From an uncultured Pseudodesulfovibrio sp. (GTDB taxonomy: Bacteria; Desulfobacterota; Desulfovibrionia; Desulfovibrionales; Desulfovibrionaceae), in NCBI RefSeq assembly GCF_963664965.1, contig NZ_OY761823.1, positions 72,001 to 136,000 on the forward strand: a stretch of DNA of 64,000 nt, in the 5' to 3' direction. Each line of letters opens with the position of its first letter. The first letter of the stretch is position 1. Below are positions 9,135 to 17,123 of this stretch, piece by piece. The notes below the pieces were generated by a model. The model saw nothing but the letters and a program-made list of their open reading frames with translations. It did not search any database and was not told the DNA's origin. The translations under genes were made by a program, and so were the position numbers.

Positions 9135-9603
9135 CAGGCCCTCCCTTATCGTCTTTAGACCATTCCGCGTTTTCGAGGATACGATCCATCATCGAAAACA
9201 GCAGTTCCCGTTCCTCGTCGGAAAAACCCTTGAGCAACGTTTCATTGTGAATATCCAACACATCGACCACATCACCAATGAGCGCACAGGACTTATCTGT
9301 CGGAAACACGAGATTCTGACGTCGATTCTCTGGGTTTTCCTTTCGTGTAACAAGACCTGCTGCTTCCATATTCTTGAGAATGCGAGCAGTCGCTGCCCGA
9401 TGAACATGGACCTGCGCAGCCAGTTCATCCTGTGTCTGCCCGCTTTTTTCCGTAATGCTTATAAGGTACGGCACCTGCCCGTGACACAGGCCGAATTCGG
9501 CAAGCCACCGATCAAGCCGACAGGAATTCATCCTGAACAGACGAGCGATACGATAACCGAGACTTGCGGCACGTTGTTTCTTGAAATCCATATTTCGATC
9601 CAT
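9121..9603 (-). CDS. MarR-family transcriptional regulator
   Basis: A 160-residue winged-helix regulator. Recognisable parts are the dimerising N-terminal helices, the recognition region QTQDELAAQVHVHRAATARILKNMEAAGLVTRKENPENRR with the wing after ENPENRR, and C-terminal helices ending SDEERELLFSMMDRIL. The ATG at 9603 was chosen; an in-frame TTG at 9621 would extend it by six residues. A 16-base palindrome sits directly upstream of this start and a second one 44 bases further up, so it probably represses itself and the overlapping MFS exporter gene. Confidence 0.88.
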   Translation of the reverse strand: MDRNMDFKKQRAASLGYRIARLFRMNSCRLDRWLAEFGLCHGQVPYLISITEKSGQTQDELAAQVHVHRAATARILKNMEAAGLVTRKENPENRRQNLVFPTDKSCALIGDVVDVLDIHNETLLKGFSDEERELLFSMMDRILENAEWSKDDKGGPDALC

Positions 9604-9604
9604 T

Positions 9605-9620
9605 TGTTGACGTGTTAACA
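9605..9620. promoter_or_regulatory. Probable MarR operator, site 1
   Basis: TGTTGACGTGTTAACA is a near-perfect palindrome with one mismatch between the 7-base arms. It abuts the marR start codon and shares its arm with a second site 44 bases away. Confidence 0.65.
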
Positions 9621-9648
9621 ATTCAAAAAGCGATGACTATGCCTCTTT

Positions 9649-9664
9649 TGTTGACACGTCAACA
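9649..9664. promoter_or_regulatory. Probable MarR operator, site 2
   Basis: TGTTGACACGTCAACA has perfect 7-base arms. On the minus strand it contains TTGACG, which could serve as the -35 element of the marR promoter, so binding here would block polymerase. Its centre is 44 bases from site 1, about four helical turns. Confidence 0.7.
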
Positions 9665-9696
9665 GTTATTTGAACATCACCCCCATTTACATGAAG

Positions 9697-9729
9697 AGGC
9701 CCGAAGACATCAGTCTCCGGGCCTTTTTT
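9697..9729 (+). terminator. Terminator-like hairpin in a divergent position
   Basis: The stem AGGCCCGAAGAC / GTCTCCGGGCCT has one mismatch and is followed by six T on the plus strand. No plus-strand gene ends here: genes on both sides run on the minus strand. Confidence 0.6.
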
Positions 9730-9768
9730 CAGCATCCCAAAATGGTTGGTTAATGCACTGACTTACGA

Positions 9769-10020
9769 TCAGTCATTATCCCTGTTGCGCACGTCGTCGC
9801 GCCACGAATTGAGCGGCGCATAGCACCCCTGCCCTTCATGCTGGGAAGACCGCGCCTCCTCACCCTTTTCCGGGTCGAGCATGAGCTTGCAGATATATCG
9901 GTTCTGTTCCTCGTCCCAATGAATCGCAGGGCACCGCTTGGTGTAGCCATACAGCCTGTGGGAAAACATGCAGGGGTCGGTGAGACAGCACCAGCCGCAG
10001 CCGACGCAGGGTTTGGACAT
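9769..10020 (-). CDS. Cysteine-cluster protein (YkgJ-like)
   Basis: An 83-residue protein starting MSKPCVGCGWCCLTDPC, with further cysteines at KRCPAIHW, ICKLM and GCYAP. The dense CxxCxxCC start resembles the YkgJ/Fli-type cysteine cluster proteins thought to bind zinc or an iron-sulfur centre. The start at 10020 has GAGG nine bases upstream; the frame stays open further upstream, but without a ribosome site. It is followed by nothing on the same strand until marR. The upstream neighbour is a small membrane protein, possibly in the same transcript. Confidence 0.7.
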   Translation of the reverse strand: MSKPCVGCGWCCLTDPCMFSHRLYGYTKRCPAIHWDEEQNRYICKLMLDPEKGEEARSSQHEGQGCYAPLNSWRDDVRNRDND

Positions 10021-10094
10021 GATCAATCCTCGGTCAAAGTGAACAACTGCCCCCGCGATACCCCCGAAGATGGGAAAAGGCAAGCAACCCACCG

Positions 10095-10517
10095 CTACAA
10101 GACAAGGTTCTGAATGACCTGCCAGCCCGTCTTGATCTGGTAAAAAGCCATGAACAGCAGCAGAAGATTGCACGCGCCATGCAAAATCGGCAGTGCGGTC
10201 CGCTTGGCCTTCCGCCTGTCCATGTAAATGCCGGAGACGACACCCACAACCAGCAGCGGGACCATGGCGAATGCGACTTCATAATGCTCCCCGGTAATAA
10301 AGTTCACCTGCCATTTCAGCCGTGCGATAATCAGGCCGCCCAGCAGGCCGCCCAGCCACAGCAGCATGGCGATCCGCCCGAAAAGGACATGGCGTTTCCA
10401 AAGGAACTGGGTCCGCAGGCCGACGTGCTGCGACAGAAACCGTTCACCGCCCAGATAGGCGGCATAGAATCCGGCAACGGTGGCGATCAGTTGAATGGCA
10501 GGATGAATCCAGAGCAT
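10095..10517 (-). CDS. DUF4079-like membrane protein
   Basis: A 140-residue protein with four hydrophobic helices (IHPAIQLIATVAGFYAAYL, IAMLLWLGGLLGGLIIA, AMVPLLVVGVVSGIYM, ILHGACNLLLLFMAFYQI). Histidines at the helix edges (IHP, KRHVLFG, ILHGA) recall the b561-like arrangement of DUF4079 proteins, so heme binding is possible but not shown. GGGGAGAGGGT stands directly before the ATG at 10517. It lies 74 bases upstream of the Cys-cluster gene on the same strand. Confidence 0.65.
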   Translation of the reverse strand: MLWIHPAIQLIATVAGFYAAYLGGERFLSQHVGLRTQFLWKRHVLFGRIAMLLWLGGLLGGLIIARLKWQVNFITGEHYEVAFAMVPLLVVGVVSGIYMDRRKAKRTALPILHGACNLLLLFMAFYQIKTGWQVIQNLVL

Positions 10518-10619
10518 ACCCTCTCCCCGGCTCTGTGTGTCTGATATTGCCGAAAAGACTACACCAAAATCACTGACCGGCAAAGAGCGTGATACAAAAA
10601 GATGAAATTCCGCCGATTG

Positions 10620-11651
10620 CTACAGCCCGAGCTTTACCCGCAGCGCGTCCCACACCATGTCCGGAGTCAACCGGCGCATGCAGTCATGATGGCCCTTGGG
10701 GCACTTTTTCGGCCCATGCAGACCGCAGGGGCGGCAGTCGAGGGGCACTTCGAGCACCGTGGAATTGTCGCCGCGAGGGAAAAACCCGAGCTTGCGGACG
10801 GTGGGACCGAACAGGGCGACCAGCGGGGTATCCTGTGCCCACGCCAGATGCATAGGACCAGAATCGTTGGTCAGATAGGCATCCAGCCTGCCCAGATACG
10901 CGGCAAGCTGCGGCAGGGAGAGTTTCCCGGCGAGATTGACGGCACGGGTTTCCCCGGCTCCCCGCATCACCTGCTCCGCCACTTCGGTTTCGTCAGGTCC
11001 GGCAAAAACAAGCACCTGTGCGCCCGCCTTGTCGGCACGGGCGACGATCTCGCTGAAATATTCCACGGGCCAGCACTTGGTGGGCCATGTCGAGCCGGGA
11101 TGCACGCCGAGCACGGGGCGGTCGCCGCAATGCTCCTGCCAGAACAGGTCCGCATCCATGCGGACTTCCTCGCCCACGACCAGCTCGGTCTTGGGGGCGG
11201 GAGTCGTGATGCCGAGCGGCGCAAGAAGCTGAAACAGACGCTCAATCTCCTCCAGTTCGTCGAACCGCCTGTCCACGGTTTCGGTGTAAGCGAGACGATT
11301 GAACCACGGCTCGTTGTAGCCGATGCGCCTCTTGATGCCGGTCGCCCCGGCCACCAGAGCCGAACGCAGGCTCTTGTGCGTGGATATCCAGAGATCGAAT
11401 CCCTGCTGACCGATCTCCCACCCGAGACGCACAGCCGCATTCAGCGATTTCTGCGCCCCGCGTTTGGCAAATCCGTGGACCTCGGTGATCTCGGGCTGGG
11501 CCGCAAAGATCGATTCCACGCCGCCGCGCACGAAGAAATGTATTTCCGCTTCCGGGTAGCGGTTCTTGAGTGCCCGCAAAAGGGGCAGGGTCAGGACGGC
11601 ATCGCCGAGAAAGGCGGTCTGCCACACGCCGATTTTCTTGTATTCGCTCAT
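10620..11651 (-). CDS. Glycosyltransferase family 9 (ADP-heptose:LPS heptosyltransferase-like)
   Basis: A 343-residue GT-B enzyme of the WaaC/WaaF type, which transfers heptose to the lipopolysaccharide core on the cytoplasmic face. The N-terminal fold begins KIGVWQTAFLGDAVLTLPLL. The C-terminal half has the donor-site region GVHPGSTWPTKCW and the family signature LTNDSGPMHLAWA near residue 270. The end (CRPCGLHGPKKCPKGHHDCM) is the cysteine-rich tail common in this family. It appears monocistronic. The exact sugar is not certain. Confidence 0.87.
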   Translation of the reverse strand: MSEYKKIGVWQTAFLGDAVLTLPLLRALKNRYPEAEIHFFVRGGVESIFAAQPEITEVHGFAKRGAQKSLNAAVRLGWEIGQQGFDLWISTHKSLRSALVAGATGIKRRIGYNEPWFNRLAYTETVDRRFDELEEIERLFQLLAPLGITTPAPKTELVVGEEVRMDADLFWQEHCGDRPVLGVHPGSTWPTKCWPVEYFSEIVARADKAGAQVLVFAGPDETEVAEQVMRGAGETRAVNLAGKLSLPQLAAYLGRLDAYLTNDSGPMHLAWAQDTPLVALFGPTVRKLGFFPRGDNSTVLEVPLDCRPCGLHGPKKCPKGHHDCMRRLTPDMVWDALRVKLGL

Positions 11652-11757
11652 CCCGCCCAGTGTAGCCTGTCCACTTTATTCAGGCAATGGTTGATCTCCC
11701 GGCAAATACCAAATATCCTCAAGGGAATCAGAAACCATCAAGCGACAGGAGCCTGCC

Positions 11758-11997
11758 GTGAAATACATCATCTTTGAAGACTTCTCCGGCGACCCGACCC
11801 CGATCATCTTTCCCAACCGTATCGACCACGCGGACATGCGTGAACAGATGCCCTACACCAAGGCGCTCTCCGCAGGGTACGTATCCCACGGCCCGTACGG
11901 TTTCAGCTGCCACGGCAAATCCAAGACCCTCGACCTTGAGGCGGACGAAAACGATGCCGTCATCATCACCGAGAAGTTCGAGGACGCCGAGAGCTAG
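11758..11997 (+). CDS. Small conserved-type hypothetical protein
   Basis: A 79-residue acidic protein starting at a GTG with CAGGAG about seven bases upstream. The product (KYIIFEDFSGDPTPIIFPN, then HADMREQMPYTKALSAGYV and LDLEADENDAVIITEKF) reads like a compact alpha/beta domain with no membrane segment or signal. No named family is recognised. It is divergent from the heptosyltransferase and stands alone. Confidence 0.65.
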   Translation: MKYIIFEDFSGDPTPIIFPNRIDHADMREQMPYTKALSAGYVSHGPYGFSCHGKSKTLDLEADENDAVIITEKFEDAES

Positions 11998-12128
11998 AAA
12001 ATCAGAGTCTTTGACACACAAAAGAAGAAAGGCCCTGTGGCGGTTATTCAGGACCTTTCGGGGGAGTCCCGACGGGGAATGTCGGGAAAATGTGTCACTA
12101 TAAGGACATACTGACGCCCCAAACACAA

Positions 12129-12178
12129 TAGGGAGATATCCCGTTTTACTCATGCTCATCGGGAAATCATCCCAACAA
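12129..12178 (-). pseudogene. Remnant of the lysE-type gene start (duplicate)
   Basis: About 50 bases repeat, with small indels, the 5' part of the lysE-type gene at 12765-12813. Read on the minus strand they give MSKTG, as in the longer copy, and then run out of homology. This is the left edge of a tandem partial duplication. Confidence 0.65.
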
Positions 12179-12186
12179 CGTCCAAA

Positions 12187-12219
12187 AAGGCCCGGAAATT
12201 GTTTTCCGGGCCTTTTGTT
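12187..12219 (-). terminator. Hairpin repeated in the lysE duplication
   Basis: AAGGCCCGGAAA / TTTCCGGGCCTT forms a stem. On the minus strand it is followed by five T. A slightly decayed copy lies at 12833-12864, carried along by the duplication. Confidence 0.6.
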
Positions 12220-12282
12220 GGGTTATGCAAATCAGCGTTCCTTCGCGACGAAAAATCCACTGTTCACAAAACGCTGAACGAA

Positions 12283-12813
12283 TCATTCATCGCAGACCAA
12301 AGCGACACCGAACGCGATAAAGGCCGCCCCTGTCAGTTTGTTGAAATATCCCATTGCGCGATCATTCGATAAAAACGGCGCAAGATATGAGGCAAGCAGT
12401 GCGTAGCTTGTCAGGACGATAAATGAAACGCCTTCAATGGTCAGGATCAGGGTCAGAAATTGCGGAGTGTAGGCCCGTAAGGGGTCGATGAACTGGGGGA
12501 ACAAGGCAGCGAAAAAGGCAATGGCCTTGGGGTTGCTGATGCCGACCCCGAACCCTTCCCTGAAAAGCGCGACAAAACTTTTGTGTTCTCTCTGTAAAAC
12601 TGCACCCTGCGGACTGCCGCCTGCCATGGGCGGGGCTTTCCAAGCCATTATCCCGAGATACACCAGATACAAACCGCCGAGCAGCTTCAGCGCGGTAAAA
12701 AGCGTGGCAGACGACAGGAGCACGGCTCCCAGACCGACTGCGGAAAGCGTCGCCAAAATGACCATGGGAGATATTCCCGTTTTACTCATGCTGTTCCATC
12801 GGGAAATCATCCC
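12283..12813 (-). pseudogene. LysE/RhtB-family exporter, 5'-truncated
   Basis: This open frame gives a 175-residue LysE/RhtB-type membrane protein when read from the ATG at 12810. The family body is clear: GLGAVLLSSATLFTALKLLGGLYLVYLGIMAWK, then ISNPKAIAFFAALFPQF and a C-terminal helix. The normal first helix with the family PGP motif is missing: MISRWNSMSKTGISPMV joins straight to the second helix. LysE proteins are usually about 205 residues. The frame is flanked by partial copies of itself on both sides, so it is best read as a rearranged, probably non-functional exporter gene. A short functional variant cannot be excluded. Confidence 0.7.
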
Positions 12814-12949
12814 AACAACGTCACCGCCAAAGAAGGCCCGGAAATTGTTTTCCGAGGCCTTTTGTTGGGTTATCGGCTAGGATTCTGTTCAAAGACAGCG
12901 TTCCTTCGCGACGAAAAATCCACTGTTCACAACACGCTGAACGAATCAT

Positions 12950-13219
12950 TCATCGCAGACCAAGGCAGCCAGACTTACGCTCATAAATGGCTACGCCCCT
13001 GTCAATTTGTTGAAATATCCCATTGCGCGTCATTCGATAAAAACGGTTTGAGAGTACAAATATGAGGCAAGCAGTGCGTAGCTTGCAGGACGAGAAATGA
13101 AACGCCTTCAATGGTCAGGATCAGGGTCAGAAATTCCGGAGTGTAGGCCCGTAAGGGGTCGATTGAATCCCGGGGAACATAGTTCAGCGAAAAAGGCAAT
13201 GATCCTTGGGGTTGCTGTT
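12950..13219 (-). pseudogene. Decayed 3' part of a second lysE-type copy
   Basis: This piece matches 12290-12540 base by base over long runs, but the reading frame is broken by small insertions and deletions. One open patch still gives IDPLRAYTPEFLTLILTIEGVSF, matching the intact body at PLRAYTPQFLTLILTIEGVSF. It is not translatable as a whole. Confidence 0.75.
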
Positions 13220-13936
13220 AACCATTTTTCTCTTTGCTTTCCGTTCATTTTGATTTCAAGAATTTTATATAGGCCTAAATACTTAAAAAAAAATACTATT
13301 TGTGCTTACCCCTCTGTATATAAGCCCACTGCCAAACCCTTGTTTGCGGACGGTGTTCATATCAATAACTTCATTACAAAAACGATTCCCGCATGGTATG
13401 AAGATTTACAGGGGCGTTTCCACCCCCCAGCTCTACCCCAAGAATTTCAACATCCCAAAGCCATGATACACCTTAAGATACATTAAACCTGCAATAGCAG
13501 CACTCATGCCCCCAAAACAACTTCTATATGAATTTGATTTGAAGACGACCGCAGGACGATTTCTACGTAAAGTAAACTTAGCCTTCATTATTTCAAATTG
13601 ATAATCATTATAAAGCAGTGTATGATTCGTCGCCGTAAAATCAAAACCCCAGTCGGTATGATACGAAATTAAACCTCATTAGGCATACCTGCTATGGCAA
13701 GCATCTATAAATATCGCTAACGACACCCTGCCAAAGGTTTTTTGACAATTCCTGATGGTCTAGCCAAGACAACAAATTAACTGTCTAATCAACCTGAGTC
13801 ACGTCAATTTACAGACTATTTCACGTCTCAAACATCGCAATCACTTCAAAAAACCTTGGCCGAGATCAAGTCTGCCAAGGGCATCGAATCATTTGGAACA
13901 GAAATCATCCGAGTCGTTTTGCCGCACTTCCGCATC
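13220..13936. other. AT-rich region without a convincing gene
   Basis: About 700 bases between the decayed lysE copy and the end of the deacetylase gene are clearly richer in A+T than the surroundings. Stops are frequent in all frames. The best minus-strand patch is open over 13433-13675 and gives YHTDWGFDFTATNHTLLYND followed, from an ATG at 13588, by a basic stretch and a possible membrane helix. It has no ribosome site and no recognised family. It may be a decayed acquired gene. Confidence 0.5.
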
Positions 13937-15271
13937 CTAGAACCCGTGCCGCACGTAATCCTTGTCCTTGCGGTTTATCATCTGCATGTAGCGGTAGTCG
14001 CCCTTAAGCTGTGCGTCTTCCAGCAGTTGATATCCACGGCTTCGGCAGTCAGGACAGGCGTCGATGGGGATTTCCAGTCCGAGGCAGAGCGGACCGGAAT
14101 CGGCGCGGGTTTCCACCTTGTACAGGCCGCGGCACTTTTTGCACAGGGTCAGGGTTTCCTGCTGCACCTCGTTGATGCCGTCGGTATCGTAATACACCTG
14201 ACGATGACGGACGTATGTGTCACCGGAAATCATGCCTTGCCGAGAGTCATCCCCCGTCTTGAATGCAGGCGGATCGAAATAAAGTTTCGGGAGCTGTTTG
14301 CACAGTTCCTCGATATATTCCGTTGTCCGCGCATCCTGTTTTATCTGCTCGGGACGGTAGTTCGGCTCGCGCACATGGGAATAATCCACGCCCGCCATGG
14401 CAAGACAGATGCCGAGATTGATATACGGCAGCGCGCCCTGAATGGAATAGCCGCCTTCAAGCACCGCGATATCCGGCTTGAGCATCTCGTTGAGCGCGGC
14501 ATACCCCTGCGCGGAAAAATTCATGTTCGTGATCGGATCGGTGAAGTGGTTGTCCTGTCCTGCGGAGTTGATGATCAAGTCCGGCTTGAAATCCTCAAGG
14601 ATGGGCATGACAACGCGCTCCATGGCCATGAGGAACCCTTCGTCCGAAGTGTTGGGCGGCAGCGGAATGTTGATGGTCCGGCCCATGGCGTTCGGCCCGC
14701 CGAGTTCCTGCGGGAACCCGGAACCGGGATACAGGGTACGCCCGTCCTGATGGATGGAAATGAACAGCGTGTCCGGGTCGTGCCAGTACACGTCCTGCGT
14801 GCCGTCGCCGTGATGGCAATCGGTATCCACGATGGCGACGCGCTTGTGCCCGTACTTTTCGCGGATATGCTCGATCATCACGGCTTCGATGTTGATGTTG
14901 CAGAAACCGCGTGAACCGTGGACGACCTTCATGGCGTGATGGCCGGGAGGACGCACCATGGCAAACGCGCAGTCGCGCTCCCCTTCCATGACCAGATCCG
15001 CGGCCTTCATGGCCCCGCCCGCCGAAATCATGTGCGACCGGGTGGTGACGCTGCTCACTTCCGGGAAACAGAAGTGCACACGCTCCACATCTTCGGTGGT
15101 CGCCACATCCGGCTTGTATTCGCGCACGCCCTCGATGTCGAAGATGCCTTCCTCGCGCAGTTGGTCCTGCGTGTAAAGCAGACGCTCCTGCCGCTCCGGG
15201 TGGGTCGGTGATATGGCCCAGTCGAACGCCGGGAAAAAGATGATGCCGAGATTGTTCTTCGCCTTGAGCAT
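13937..15271 (-). CDS. Histone-deacetylase-family protein with C-terminal zinc ribbon
   Basis: A 444-residue member of the arginase/deacetylase fold family that includes acetoin-utilisation and acetylpolyamine deacetylases. The active site is visible: RPPGHHA (H111, H112), VDTDCHHGDGT (D149, D151, H153, H154) and later NSAGQDNHFTDP and LEGGYS. The enzyme should hydrolyse an N-acetyl or similar amide bond with a zinc ion. After the catalytic domain comes an extension with two CxxC pairs (LCKKCRGLY and DACPDCRSRG), a probable structural zinc ribbon. GGGGAGGAG precedes the ATG at 15271. It starts two bases after the stop of the hydantoinase-type gene, so the two are co-translated. Confidence 0.88.
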   Translation of the reverse strand: MLKAKNNLGIIFFPAFDWAISPTHPERQERLLYTQDQLREEGIFDIEGVREYKPDVATTEDVERVHFCFPEVSSVTTRSHMISAGGAMKAADLVMEGERDCAFAMVRPPGHHAMKVVHGSRGFCNINIEAVMIEHIREKYGHKRVAIVDTDCHHGDGTQDVYWHDPDTLFISIHQDGRTLYPGSGFPQELGGPNAMGRTINIPLPPNTSDEGFLMAMERVVMPILEDFKPDLIINSAGQDNHFTDPITNMNFSAQGYAALNEMLKPDIAVLEGGYSIQGALPYINLGICLAMAGVDYSHVREPNYRPEQIKQDARTTEYIEELCKQLPKLYFDPPAFKTGDDSRQGMISGDTYVRHRQVYYDTDGINEVQQETLTLCKKCRGLYKVETRADSGPLCLGLEIPIDACPDCRSRGYQLLEDAQLKGDYRYMQMINRKDKDYVRHGF

Positions 15272-15273
15272 GG

Positions 15274-16974
15274 CTAGCTCCTCCCCGTGGTTCGGACAAC
15301 GCCGGGGCGGACCTGGCACTTGACTCTGATATTCTTTCCGACCTGACTCATGCCCTCGACCATATTGAAGCTCGACGTGTGCGTAATCTGTGCATCTTCG
15401 GGTTCAAGGAAAACTCCCATGGAATCGAGCTGCATGGTCAGTTGGTTCACGGCGTCCTTTTCCGCGTCCTTCTGGTCGTAGCTGGTATGGACATTCTCGC
15501 GATAGGACAGCGAGGGAATGAACAGGACGTGCCGCTGCGTATCCGCGAACAGCTCCAGTTCCCATGTGGTGCGGGTAAGGGCCGCGCCGATGGCGTTCGC
15601 CACATCGTAGTTCTCCGGCACTTCCGTGGAAAGCTGGAACCGATGAAACAGGTCGCGCTTCAACGCCTTGGCAGGGCCGCCCATCAAATAGACCTTCTTG
15701 GGCACCACCCGCTTGTTCTCCACCAGTTCGTGAATGGTGTACACCGGCTTGGAATTGATCTCGTCGAGCAAGTCCCGTGTGGCCGTATGAATGGCATCCG
15801 ATGCCGCTGCAACGGCTGCCGAAGCCAGTTTCTCAGGACTCATGGAATGCTTTTCCGCAAAAGCCGCCATGGCTGCGCGGGAGGCGTCCACATCACCCAC
15901 TTCACACGCCCCTTCGCAATTGAGGGCGTCTGTCAGCGTCACCCGCTCCCCGCCCACACACACGGACGGTCCGAGACGGTTCGGCCCCACACGGACCTCC
16001 TCGCCGACAACGGAAATGACCGAGTCGCCGCCGATGCCGATGGAATGCACCTTGAGCGCGGTCACCAATGTCGGGTGCGAACCGATGGCAATGCCCTCAC
16101 GCTCGATGAGCGGGGCACCGTCCGCGAACACGGCGATATCCGTGGTGGTCCCGCCGATGTCGAGAATCACGGAGTCATGAAAAATGTCGGTCAACGCGAT
16201 GATGCCCATGACCGAGGCGGCCGGACCGGAAAAAATGGACTGCACCGGCATCTTGCGGGACTGCGGCAGGGGCATGGTTCCGCCGTCCGCCTTGAGGATG
16301 TTCACCTTGACGTGGGCCAGCCCCATCTCGTCCAGCGCTTTTTCCACGGCAGAGGCGAAATCATTGTACAGCCGCCAGACAGCACAGTTGAAATAGGCCG
16401 TGGCGACCCGGCGCGGAAAGTTGAGCGCCCCACCGAGCTGATGCCCGAGCGTGACGAAATCGGCGAATTCGCAGGACTCGTCGTCCCGGCACTGGCACAC
16501 GGACCGGCGGATGAAATTTTCATGGCGCGGATTGCGCGTGGAAAATTTGCCCACCGCCGCAAAGACCCGCACACCGTTGTCGCGGCAGGAATCAATGGCG
16601 CGGGTCAGTTGCCTCGTGGACAGGGCACGAACTTCGTTGCCACGATGGTCAATGGAACCGTCGATGACGTGAAAATCGCGGCATGGCATGAAGCTGTGCG
16701 GGTCCACGCCCGGACCGGCGGAAACGATAACGCCCACATCCTCGATCTTGCCCTGCACAATGGCATTGGTGGACAGCGTAGTGGACAGGTTCAACTGCGT
16801 TACCGACGACTTGTCGATTTCGGCAAGAATGATTTCCAGTGCCTCTGTGACAGAAGACAGCAAATCGTCATGCCGGGTAACCACTTTGCACGAAGTAACC
16901 ACTTTTGCATCCGCTTCCAGATCAATGGCGACACCATCGGTGTGCGTGCCGCCCACATCTATTCCGAGTAGCAT
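15274..16974 (-). CDS. Hydantoinase/oxoprolinase-family protein
   Basis: A 566-residue protein of the HyuA/OplA type with an actin-like ATPase fold. The phosphate-binding start LLGIDVGGTHTDGVAIDLEA, the central DSVILDIGGTTTDIAVFADG and the late VYLMGGPAKALKRDLF follow the family order. Such proteins use ATP to open cyclic amides such as hydantoins or 5-oxoproline, usually with a HyuB partner. No hyuB lies here; the partner is the deacetylase-type gene immediately downstream. The pair suggests stepwise hydrolysis of an amide or lactam metabolite, which is inference. Confidence 0.85.
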   Translation of the reverse strand: MLLGIDVGGTHTDGVAIDLEADAKVVTSCKVVTRHDDLLSSVTEALEIILAEIDKSSVTQLNLSTTLSTNAIVQGKIEDVGVIVSAGPGVDPHSFMPCRDFHVIDGSIDHRGNEVRALSTRQLTRAIDSCRDNGVRVFAAVGKFSTRNPRHENFIRRSVCQCRDDESCEFADFVTLGHQLGGALNFPRRVATAYFNCAVWRLYNDFASAVEKALDEMGLAHVKVNILKADGGTMPLPQSRKMPVQSIFSGPAASVMGIIALTDIFHDSVILDIGGTTTDIAVFADGAPLIEREGIAIGSHPTLVTALKVHSIGIGGDSVISVVGEEVRVGPNRLGPSVCVGGERVTLTDALNCEGACEVGDVDASRAAMAAFAEKHSMSPEKLASAAVAAASDAIHTATRDLLDEINSKPVYTIHELVENKRVVPKKVYLMGGPAKALKRDLFHRFQLSTEVPENYDVANAIGAALTRTTWELELFADTQRHVLFIPSLSYRENVHTSYDQKDAEKDAVNQLTMQLDSMGVFLEPEDAQITHTSSFNMVEGMSQVGKNIRVKCQVRPGVVRTTGRS

Positions 16975-17123
16975 TGAATCTCCTTGGCTTTTTCCAAGCT
17001 TAGACGAGAGTTAGCACCCGGTGCGCCGAAGGCGCAAGACGGAATACGGTGAATGGTCAAAATGATGCGGGGAATGGTGAGAAAAAAAGAGGAAAAGAAA
17101 AAACAGGTGCTTTCGAAATACAA

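Larger units (their letters stand above)
12129..13219. repeat. Partial tandem duplication around the lysE-type gene
   Basis: The segment 12129-12540 is repeated at 12765-13219 in the same orientation. Both copies run from the 5' part of the lysE-type gene, through the hairpin and the stretch containing CGTTCCTTCGCGACGAAAAA, into the 3' part of the lysE-type gene. The right copy has many short insertions and base losses relative to the left one. Confidence 0.8.

Noticed and set aside
10602-11777. Plus-strand open frame of 391 codons
   Set aside because: It is antisense to the GT9 heptosyltransferase, whose motifs are unambiguous.
12283-12810. Intact LysE exporter gene
   Set aside because: The first membrane helix and PGP motif are absent, and the frame is a junction between two partial copies.
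13097-13486. Plus-strand frame of 129 codons in the AT-rich region
   Set aside because: Its first part is the decayed lysE copy read on the wrong strand and the rest has no ribosome site or recognised domain.
15379-16971. Plus-strand open frame of 530 codons
   Set aside because: It is antisense to the hydantoinase-type gene and rich in His, Arg and Gly, as expected for a shadow frame.
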